Assembly: GCA_036489025.1 (NCBI GenBank)
Contig: DASXGN010000001.1
Span: forward strand, 62,001-126,000
Origin: Dryocola sp036489025
Lineage (GTDB): Bacteria > Pseudomonadota > Gammaproteobacteria > Enterobacterales > Enterobacteriaceae
DNA: 64,000 bases
Direction: 5' to 3'
Shown here: positions 55,822-62,521 of the stretch, piece by piece
Layout: each line of letters begins with the position of its first letter
How positions within the stretch are numbered: the first letter of the stretch is position 1
Position numbers and translations under genes: made by a program
The notes under the pieces: generated by a model
The model's database searches: none
What the model was told of the DNA's origin: nothing
The model's input: only the letters and a program-made list of their open reading frames with translations

Positions 55822-55827
55822 GCAAGG

Positions 55828-55851
55828 AAAGCCGGGTAAACCCGGCTTTTT
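55828..55851 (+). terminator. Terminator of ohr
   Basis: AAGCCGGGT and ACCCGGCTT pair with a very short loop at 55829-55849, followed by TTT. It lies 8 bases after the ohr stop. Confidence 0.85.
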
Positions 55852-55955
55852 ATCAATGGATTAAGAACTGTCCTGGTCCCGCGCCACCGCATCAAAGCGT
55901 TATACTCTGCGCTGGATTCTCCTGCTCCGCAGGCTATCAACAAGAGTGTGACAAG

Positions 55956-56462
55956 ATGAAAGCAAGCAATCGTATGGTATGCGCCCTGGCGCTGGCGACC
56001 GCCGTTTTTTCCGGCCAGACGCTGGCTGCAAGCTGGCAGGACCAACTGTCCAGCGCGGCAAATGAATTAAGCAAAAGCGGCACCGCTTCCACCAGCGGCA
56101 CGCAAAGCGGCGGCCTCTCCCTCTCCTCGCTCACCGGCCTGCTTAACGGCGGCAACCAGGCGCTCAGTTCAAACAGCATGACCAACGCCGCGGGCGTCAT
56201 GGAATACTGCGCCAAAAACAAACTGGCCTCGGTGACCAGCACCGAAAACATCAAAAGCCAGCTGATGAATAAGCTGGGCGTGGAAGACAGCACTAAAGCC
56301 GCTGAAAAACCGGATTACAACCAGGGCCTGATGGGCCTGCTCAATACCGGCAAGGGCCAGCAGCTTGACCTGAACACCATCGGCAGCTCGCCGCTGGCTG
56401 AAAAAGTGAAGACTAAAGCCTGCGACCTGGTGCTAAAACAGGCTGCAAACTATATCTCTTAA
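55956..56462 (+). CDS. yjjA: Secreted protein YjjA (DUF2501)
   Basis: A 168-residue protein with a signal peptide ending near TLAA-SW (residue 25). A Ser/Gly-rich stretch follows, then the conserved body with AAGVMEYCAKNKLASV and the ending SSPLAEKVKTKACDLVLKQ. The two cysteines probably form a disulfide in the periplasm. Function is unknown. In E. coli it lies next to dnaC, which is not here. Confidence 0.9.
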   Translation: MKASNRMVCALALATAVFSGQTLAASWQDQLSSAANELSKSGTASTSGTQSGGLSLSSLTGLLNGGNQALSSNSMTNAAGVMEYCAKNKLASVTSTENIKSQLMNKLGVEDSTKAAEKPDYNQGLMGLLNTGKGQQLDLNTIGSSPLAEKVKTKACDLVLKQAANYIS

Positions 56463-56468
56463 AACCAA

Positions 56469-56497
56469 AAGCCACTCGCAGCCTGCGGGTGGTTTTC
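56469..56497. terminator. Terminator between yjjA and the DeoR-type gene
   Basis: CCACTCGC and GCGGGTGG pair (one G-T) around AGCCT at 56472-56492. TTTT follows and AAAA precedes, so it can act both ways. Confidence 0.75.
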
Positions 56498-56500
56498 TTC

Positions 56501-57259
56501 CTACACCAGCCGCAGCTTAAAGTTCTGCTCGCCTAAAAGCTTCGCATCCCTCTCCGCTAAACCTTTATCGCTGATGATGTGGGTGAAAGCCTGTAGCGAA
56601 GTCACGCAGAAAAGAGAATGGTGATGGTATTTCGAGCTGTCGGCAATCAGAACTTTTTGGCGAGCATTCGCAATAACATCCTGTTTAATGGCCGACTTTT
56701 CTTCCGTTGGCGTGGTCACTCCCTTTTCAAGGCTCCACGAGTTGCAGCTCATAAAAGCGACGTCAGGATTAATCGACCGCAGTAAACGCCTGCCGTGTTC
56801 GCCCACGCATGACTGGCTGCTGTCGTCTATCCGGCCGCCAATAATGGTCACTTCAATCTGGCGGAACTCGGATAAAAACAGCGCAATATGTAAATCCGCA
56901 GTGAACACGCGCAGCGGGATATTCACCAGCACGCGCGCCAGCTCCAGCGAAGTGGTGCCCGCGTCCAGCACGATTGAATCGCCGGAAGAAACCAGCGAGG
57001 CAGCTTCACGAGCAATGGCCTGTTTTTGTTTGAGATGGCGCTGCTGTTTTTCAAAGGTGGTGGGCTGAATAGGAACGAATTGCTTAAGCGCTACGCCGCC
57101 GTGGCTGCGGCTGATGACGCCCTGCTCATCGAGCTTAATCAAATCGCGTCGAATCGTGGCCGGCGAAGCATCTATGGCCTCCACAAGTTGTTCAACGGTT
57201 ACCAGATTATGGCTTTTTAACACGGCCATAATCTGGTCAAGACGATAATTACTCTTCAT
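56501..57259 (-). CDS. DeoR/GlpR-family regulator of the D-threonate-type operon
   Basis: A 252-residue repressor with an N-terminal helix-turn-helix (VTVEQLVEAIDASPATIRRDLIKLDEQGVISRSHGGV, 20-56). A sugar-phosphate-binding DeoRC domain follows (DAGTTSLELARVL near 98-110, GGRIDD near 142). It is the last gene of the operon kdgT-dtnK-pdxA2-deoR, 11 bases after pdxA2. The natural reading is that it controls this operon and responds to a phosphorylated intermediate. Related regulators accompany DUF1537 kinase operons. Confidence 0.88.
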   Translation of the reverse strand: MKSNYRLDQIMAVLKSHNLVTVEQLVEAIDASPATIRRDLIKLDEQGVISRSHGGVALKQFVPIQPTTFEKQQRHLKQKQAIAREAASLVSSGDSIVLDAGTTSLELARVLVNIPLRVFTADLHIALFLSEFRQIEVTIIGGRIDDSSQSCVGEHGRRLLRSINPDVAFMSCNSWSLEKGVTTPTEEKSAIKQDVIANARQKVLIADSSKYHHHSLFCVTSLQAFTHIISDKGLAERDAKLLGEQNFKLRLV

Positions 57260-57270
57260 TTTCCGAGAAA

Positions 57271-58254
57271 TTACACCAGTTGCATTGCGAGTTTAATCGA
57301 GACCTCCATGCTCTCAGATTTAGCTTTTCCTTGCCAGGCAATATCAAACGCCGTGCCGTGGTCCGCCGAGGTTCGAATAAACGGCAGGCCAGCGGTAATA
57401 TTCACGCCGTCATAAAAACCTAATAGCTTTAGGGGGATATGCCCCTGATCGTGGTACATCGCCACAACCATGTCGTAATGCCCCTCGTACGCCTGCAAAA
57501 AGACCGTATCCGGCGGGCAAGGGCCGTACACCTCCATCCCCTGCGCCCTGGCCGCCTCAATGGCCGGGGTGACAATATTTATTTCCTCATCCCCAAAAAG
57601 ACCATTTTCCCCCGCGTGAGGATTCACTCCGGCAACGGCAATCCGCGGCGCGCTGTAGCCCACGCGTTTAAGAAACTTATCGGCAATAGCGATCACCGTT
57701 TCAATGCGCTCTTTATTTAACGTATCGAGAAATTTACGCAGCGCTATATGCGTCGAAACGTGAATAACCTTCAGCCGGTCGGTATAAAGCACCATCGCGT
57801 AATCTTTGCTGTTCGTCAGCTTAGCCAGCAGCTCCGTATGGCCCGGATACATATGGCCCGCGGTATGAAGCGCTTCCTTATTCAGCGGGGCCGTGGCAAT
57901 CGCATGGACTTCGCCCGCCATCGCCAGCTCGGTCGCCCGCTTAACGCAGCGATAGGCTAAATCTCCGGCCTGCGCCTGAACTTTCCCCGGCACCAGCGCC
58001 TGCGGCTGCCCAAGAGGCTCATCAAGCACGTTGATCACGCCCGGCGCAAAACGCGCCTCGGAGACCCGCGTAATGAGATGCAAATCAACTTTTGGCACCA
58101 GACCCGCCTGGCAAACTCGGCGCAGCGTTTCGATGCAGCCAACCACCACCGCTGGCGCACCGTTCAATTCACCTTCCAGCAGAGCTTTGATAATAATTTC
58201 CGGGCCGATGCCCGCCGGATCGCCCATCGTTACCGCGATTGTTTTAGTGGTCAC
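57271..58254 (-). CDS. pdxA2: PdxA2-type 4-phospho-D-threonate dehydrogenase
   Basis: PdxA homologue that in D-threonate use oxidises and decarboxylates the 4-phosphate to dihydroxyacetone phosphate and CO2. It has 327 residues, beginning TKTIAVTMGDPAGIGPEI. Metal-ligand regions are YPGHTELLAKL and HIALRKFL, and NPHAGENGLFGDEE and YHDQGHIPLKLL are also seen. The start is GTG at 58252-58254 inside the end of dtnK, with AGGAG 8 bases upstream. The neighbours favour this role over pyridoxine synthesis. Confidence 0.88.
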   Translation of the reverse strand: MTTKTIAVTMGDPAGIGPEIIIKALLEGELNGAPAVVVGCIETLRRVCQAGLVPKVDLHLITRVSEARFAPGVINVLDEPLGQPQALVPGKVQAQAGDLAYRCVKRATELAMAGEVHAIATAPLNKEALHTAGHMYPGHTELLAKLTNSKDYAMVLYTDRLKVIHVSTHIALRKFLDTLNKERIETVIAIADKFLKRVGYSAPRIAVAGVNPHAGENGLFGDEEINIVTPAIEAARAQGMEVYGPCPPDTVFLQAYEGHYDMVVAMYHDQGHIPLKLLGFYDGVNITAGLPFIRTSADHGTAFDIAWQGKAKSESMEVSIKLAMQLV

Positions 58255-59518
58255 TGTACATCTCCTCAATAAAATAGAGCGCATCGCAAAGCGTACTCTC
58301 CGAACCAAATCCGCCGGCTTTCGTGATTACCGGTAAATCATCAATCTCGCTGTTTATAAACGTGCCGCAGGGAATGCAGGGGGCGACTTCACTTTCGATT
58401 CGATAGCCTTCTGCCCCCAGTGCGTTTGCCACCGCAATGGCAATATCCCCGCCGGTGAGAAATAATCCGCCGATAGAAGTCTGCCCGGTGATGGCCAGGG
58501 TTAGCTGGCCGAGCTGCCTGCTAATCTGCTCGCCGACCTGCTGGCGGCTGAGATCGTACTGCTGGCACAGCCTGTCGATCTGAAAACGATCGTCCGCCTC
58601 GCGGCTGGTGCGCAAAATACAGTGCCGTCCCTCCTGCAAGAGTCGGCAGGCTTGCTCAGCCACGGCCTGTCGATGCTCCCCGGCAGAGGCAGTCAGCAGC
58701 GCCTCGACCTCGATATCCACAATCTCCGCGCGCTTGCTGCGTCTCGCCTGCTCAACCTGACGGCGCGTCGCCTCACTCATCGACCCGGCCACCACCAGCA
58801 CGGGCAGAACCCGGCGCTCATTCAGATAAGCAGAAACCGGCAGCGCATTGGCCAGCCCCGCCGCGCCCGCTAACAAAGGTATTTCCGGCAGAGACAGCGC
58901 CGCGCGGGCGATCAAATCGAGATCGCTGTCCGTAACCGCATCGACCACCACCATCATGCTTCCCTGCGCGGCAAGCTTTTCCAGCGCGTCGCCTAACTCC
59001 CCGCTTCTGACCTGTTCCAGGCCGATTTCCCCTACGGGCACCTTACTCTGTCGGGCGATCAAAGTGCTGATGCGCGAAGAGATAATGGGCGTGCGCGGAT
59101 CGCTGGCGAACTCCGTTTCCAGCAGCGGCACCTGATGCACCAGGCATTCTCCGTTCTCGGTCGTGCGGCCCGCGCCCGGAATAGCCCCGGCAATAATCGC
59201 CAGCGATCTGCCCGTAGCCCGCATCGCAGCCTCAATCTCAGCGCCCACGTTACCGCGGAAAGTGGAGTCAATTTTCTTATAGACCAGCGGGTTATCGGCC
59301 CCCAAACGGCACCAGGGTTGCAGCGCCTGTGTGACGGCAGCGGCGGCCTCGCCGGGCGTTCCGGCGCGGCTTTCGGTATTCACCACCAGCACGTCAGCAT
59401 GGCGGGAAGGTTTCTGCCGCTGCGTCAGCATCACCTCCGTTTTGGCTCCTTTCTTGGCCAGCTGAACCCCGGTGTCATTAGCACCCGTAAAATCATCGGC
59501 AACGACGATAAGCTTCAT
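58244..59518 (-). CDS. dtnK: Four-carbon acid sugar kinase (DUF1537), D-threonate kinase type
   Basis: Phosphorylates a four-carbon acid sugar such as D-threonate at O4. It has 424 residues. The N-terminal sugar-binding domain begins MKLIVVADDFTGANDTGVQLAKKGA, and the conserved KKIDSTFRGNVGAEIEA is near 83-99. The C-terminal nucleotide-binding domain has LFLTGGDIAIAVANALGAEGYRIESEVAPCIPCG near 345-378. It overlaps kdgT by 4 bases and pdxA2 by 11. Erythronate kinases of the same family cannot be excluded. Confidence 0.9.
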   Translation of the reverse strand: MKLIVVADDFTGANDTGVQLAKKGAKTEVMLTQRQKPSRHADVLVVNTESRAGTPGEAAAAVTQALQPWCRLGADNPLVYKKIDSTFRGNVGAEIEAAMRATGRSLAIIAGAIPGAGRTTENGECLVHQVPLLETEFASDPRTPIISSRISTLIARQSKVPVGEIGLEQVRSGELGDALEKLAAQGSMMVVVDAVTDSDLDLIARAALSLPEIPLLAGAAGLANALPVSAYLNERRVLPVLVVAGSMSEATRRQVEQARRSKRAEIVDIEVEALLTASAGEHRQAVAEQACRLLQEGRHCILRTSREADDRFQIDRLCQQYDLSRQQVGEQISRQLGQLTLAITGQTSIGGLFLTGGDIAIAVANALGAEGYRIESEVAPCIPCGTFINSEIDDLPVITKAGGFGSESTLCDALYFIEEMYSDH

Positions 59519-60465
59519 ACGACCTCGCTCCCTTTACGCTGTAAATTTCGTTTTGCCACCCATGAAGTCAGCAGCGGCGTGAGGATGGCGGTAGTGATAA
59601 CCGAAGCGGCAATGAGCGGAGCTGCCGCTGCCGCAACCTGGGCCAGCGAAGGATCCGCCTGAGCAATGGCCAGCGGGGTCGCCACCGCATTACCCGCGGT
59701 GCTTGAGGCCGCCGCGCCTGCAATGCCCGTGCCCCCCATTAGCCGATCGGCGCGAATGTTGAAGAATCCGCCGACCAGAGTCGTCAGTACGCCAAGCAGG
59801 ATCCCCGCGAGGCCCCCCTGCAACAGCATTTCCAGATTGATCCCCGCGCCCAGCGCAAAAGCAAAGAAGGGAATCAGCAGCGGGCCACCTTTGGTCAGAA
59901 ACTCGCGCATGCTCGGGTCAAGATTCCCCAGCAGCATGCCCACGACCAGCGGCACAAGAATAGCCACCAGCGCCATCAGAGGAATGTTCGCCATGCCTGC
60001 GGCACCGAGCGCGATCATGGTGAAGAAAGGGCCGTCGTTCAGGGAAAGAATAGAAATCGCGCCGACGTCCCGCTCATTGCCAAACTCGCCCACCAAAGCC
60101 GCGTAAAGGCCGCCGTTGGAGTTGCTCATTGCCGCAATAATGGCCACGCCGCTCAGGCCAAAAATACCTTCCGCGCCAAACAGATATTCAACGCCCAGGC
60201 CCAGGCCAACCGCCACCAGAAGCTTGGTCAGCGTAATTGTGCCCCCCTGGAGCAGAGCCTGCGGGGCCGCCTTGAAACTGATTCCAGCGCCCATGCACAG
60301 CAGGAAAGCGCCGATTAACGGCGCTGCACCATTTTTGAATAGCGCGGTGGTAAAGCCGCCAATCTCCAGCGCCTGCGGGAAAAATGTGTTCAGCACCGCG
60401 CCGATGACCAGCGGGACAACCATCATGCCCCCGGGGACTCTCTCTATTGTTTTTTTGATGTTCAT
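59515..60465 (-). CDS. kdgT: KdgT-family acid sugar permease
   Basis: Ten-helix inner-membrane symporter of the 2-keto-3-deoxygluconate transporter family, 316 residues. It begins MNIKKTIERVPGGMMVVPL and contains SNSNGGLYAALVGEFG and SLNDGPFFTMIALG. The start with GGAGAGGG upstream is preferred to an earlier in-frame codon. As the first gene of the operon with a DUF1537 kinase and PdxA2, it most likely imports D-threonate or a close relative rather than KDG. Confidence 0.88.
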   Translation of the reverse strand: MNIKKTIERVPGGMMVVPLVIGAVLNTFFPQALEIGGFTTALFKNGAAPLIGAFLLCMGAGISFKAAPQALLQGGTITLTKLLVAVGLGLGVEYLFGAEGIFGLSGVAIIAAMSNSNGGLYAALVGEFGNERDVGAISILSLNDGPFFTMIALGAAGMANIPLMALVAILVPLVVGMLLGNLDPSMREFLTKGGPLLIPFFAFALGAGINLEMLLQGGLAGILLGVLTTLVGGFFNIRADRLMGGTGIAGAAASSTAGNAVATPLAIAQADPSLAQVAAAAAPLIAASVITTAILTPLLTSWVAKRNLQRKGSEVV

Positions 60466-60478
60466 TTTGCGCCCTCTC

Positions 60479-60513
60479 CGATTAAATAAAATCAAAATGA
60501 TTGTAATTAATCA
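60479..60513. promoter_or_regulatory. Two tandem candidate operators upstream of the D-threonate-type operon
   Basis: CGATTAAATAAAATCA (60479-60494) and TGATTGTAATTAATCA (60498-60513) share the arms TGATT and AATCA around six bases, with starts 19 bases apart. They lie 14-48 bases before the kdgT start, where a repressor would block the promoter. Confidence 0.65.
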
Positions 60514-60617
60514 AATGAAAAATAGACAGAGACAGCGATCACAGAATAATCAAACGATCAAAAGCAGATCCATGCGAAGGACCCGAGGGAACTTCATGGA
60601 GGGGAGTCTCGCCGAAA

Positions 60618-60633
60618 TGATTAAATAAAATCA
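60618..60633. promoter_or_regulatory. Third candidate operator of the D-threonate-type operon
   Basis: TGATTAAATAAAATCA repeats the first site over 15 bases. It lies 120 bases beyond the second site and 35 bases after the cdh stop, which would suit repression with DNA looping. Confidence 0.6.
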
Positions 60634-60668
60634 CTCCGGCGATGAGCTAATCGAAGAGGGAGGGCTAA

Positions 60669-61421
60669 TCAGTTCTGGATCGCACAGCTGTAGTCCAGCA
60701 CTTCACCCGCGCTGCCAAGGTTCAAATCCGTCAGCCTCAGGCGATTCGCCAGCAGCAGCACTTCGTCCTGCTCAACAAAGGCCACCGCCAGCCCGTATTT
60801 TGCAATGTCATCGCCGCGCGTCTGAACATATTGATTGAGCAAAATAAACGGCGACGTGGTGGCAAAGGTGGTGGCCGGAATTTTCATCGCCAGATACTCG
60901 TGCCCTTTAATCTTCTCCCCCAGCGGCTGCCAGCCTTCACCGATATGCGCAGCCTGCTGAGTCAGCGTCTGGTAAACATCCTGCCGCAGGCAGGCGAGAT
61001 GAATATGCAGCTGATTCTGCGAGCGCCCGGACCAGGCGTTGACCGCGAGGGACAAATAGCGATCGTCGAGAGGTTTATCGGCCATCTGCCTGAGCCGTTC
61101 TCGCTCCTGCCAGGCGTAATAAAAGAAGTTCGGCGTGGCGGGCTTTTGCAGCTCCGGGCTTTCAATCCCGGTGATTTTATCGGTCGGCAGAACCAGCGTG
61201 TGCAGCGGGCCTTTAGCATCTTTAAACACCACGAAATGCTTATCGAGCGAAACGTCGAGGCACGGGGAAGGATCGTGATGCTGCTGCTGGTTGGGCACGC
61301 ACTGCTGGCTGACGATTTTCCACAGCGCGTCGCTGTTGGCGCGGATAAACAGTAGCCAGGCAGCGGCGGCTACGGCGAGAAAGATAAGCAGAAAAATAAA
61401 CAGGCGCAGCGTCTTCTTCAT
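60669..61421 (-). CDS. cdh: CDP-diacylglycerol pyrophosphatase Cdh
   Basis: HIT-superfamily inner-membrane enzyme that hydrolyses CDP-diacylglycerol to CMP and phosphatidate. It has 250 residues: an N-terminal membrane helix (about 7-27), then the catalytic QNQLHIHLACLR near residue 135, with conserved CVPNQQQ and TPNFFYYAWQ. In E. coli cdh lies elsewhere (near tpiA), so its place here is different. It ends 35 bases before the operator site of the next operon. Confidence 0.9.
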   Translation of the reverse strand: MKKTLRLFIFLLIFLAVAAAAWLLFIRANSDALWKIVSQQCVPNQQQHHDPSPCLDVSLDKHFVVFKDAKGPLHTLVLPTDKITGIESPELQKPATPNFFYYAWQERERLRQMADKPLDDRYLSLAVNAWSGRSQNQLHIHLACLRQDVYQTLTQQAAHIGEGWQPLGEKIKGHEYLAMKIPATTFATTSPFILLNQYVQTRGDDIAKYGLAVAFVEQDEVLLLANRLRLTDLNLGSAGEVLDYSCAIQN

Positions 61422-61454
61422 GAAAGAGAAATATCCTTTTAGTGAGCAACTCGA

Positions 61455-62384
61455 TTAGTTTAACTTTTTTTGCTGCAACGCCTTAACAATCAGTTGAAAA
61501 CCGCTCTCAATCTGCGGCGGGAACACCAGCTGGCTACTGCGCATCAGCGCTACGGTGCGGCTCAACGAAGGCTGCTGGAGATGCACCACCGCCAGCTCCC
61601 TATCCTGCAAATGCGTCGTGTAAAGCTGCGGCAGAATGGCGATAGCCAGCCGCGAGCGCACCAGGCCATACAGCGTCTCGATGAAATCGACCTGATAGCG
61701 CGCCGTCAGATTCAGGCGCTGACTTTCGGCCATGGCGGCCACCAGGCGGCTGATATTTCCTTTCGAAAAGACCGCGATATCCCGGCGCGAAAGGTGCCGC
61801 CACGGAATATGGCTCGACGCGGCCAGCGCGTCGTCGCGGTGGATAACGGCCACAAAAGGATCCTCCTGCAACGGATGGATCTCAAGCGTATCGGGCACGG
61901 AGCTGTCCAGCGCGCCAATACCGAAATCCAGCTGTCCGTTTTCCAGCTGGGCAATCAGCGAATCGTTGGTGAGATCGTGAAACTCAATGCGCAGACGCGG
62001 AAAATGCTGCGCCAGCCGCTGCGGAATATCCGGGAACAGCAGGCTGCCCACGGAAGGCACAAGGCCGATACGCAGCGTGCCGTCGCCGCCTTCCAGCACG
62101 ATCCGCTGCATATCATCGAAGGCATGCTGCGCCGCATACAGCACCCGCTCGGCATGAGGCAAAATGGCCGCGCCCGGCTCGGTCAGCGTCACCGCCGAAG
62201 CGGTACGGTTCACCAGCTTTGCGCCAAGCACCGATTCAATCTGCCGCAGCGCGCTGCTGAGCGCGGGCTGGCTGATGGCGAGCCGGTTCGCGGTATCGGT
62301 AAAATGCCGCAGTTTCGCCAGCGTCACAAAATACTGGATTTGTTTTAATGAGAGGGCGGGCAGCCGCTGCCAGGGTTCAGCCAT
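61455..62384 (-). CDS. LysR-family transcriptional regulator
   Basis: A 309-residue regulator with the N-terminal helix-turn-helix (LKQIQYFVTLAKLRHFTDTANRLAISQPALSSALRQIESVLGAKLVNR) and a C-terminal effector-binding domain. The start is the ATG of MAEPWQRLPAL; the frame opens 90 bases earlier, but that part would cover the promoter region. It is divergent from adenine deaminase. LysR regulators often control the divergent gene, so ade is a candidate target, though this is inference. Confidence 0.85.
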   Translation of the reverse strand: MAEPWQRLPALSLKQIQYFVTLAKLRHFTDTANRLAISQPALSSALRQIESVLGAKLVNRTASAVTLTEPGAAILPHAERVLYAAQHAFDDMQRIVLEGGDGTLRIGLVPSVGSLLFPDIPQRLAQHFPRLRIEFHDLTNDSLIAQLENGQLDFGIGALDSSVPDTLEIHPLQEDPFVAVIHRDDALAASSHIPWRHLSRRDIAVFSKGNISRLVAAMAESQRLNLTARYQVDFIETLYGLVRSRLAIAILPQLYTTHLQDRELAVVHLQQPSLSRTVALMRSSQLVFPPQIESGFQLIVKALQQKKLN

Positions 62385-62403
62385 GATGGTGTCTTGTTTC
62401 GCT

Positions 62404-62419
62404 AAGTAAACGTTTGCGA
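62404..62419. promoter_or_regulatory. PurR-like box between lysR and ade
   Basis: AAGTAAACGTTTGCGA matches the PurR consensus ACGCAAACGTTTGCGT at 13 of 16 positions, with the palindromic core AAACGTTT. A second TAAACGTTT occurs 18 bases further on (62425-62433). Both lie between the divergent lysR and ade. Confidence 0.55.
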
Positions 62420-62521
62420 CAGGATAAACGTTTCTTATCAGCCGATAAATTAAATCATCTGGGCAAAACCCCATCGCCTGCCTACATTAGCCTTCCAGTT
62501 TCCCTGCCGGACAGTAAAACG

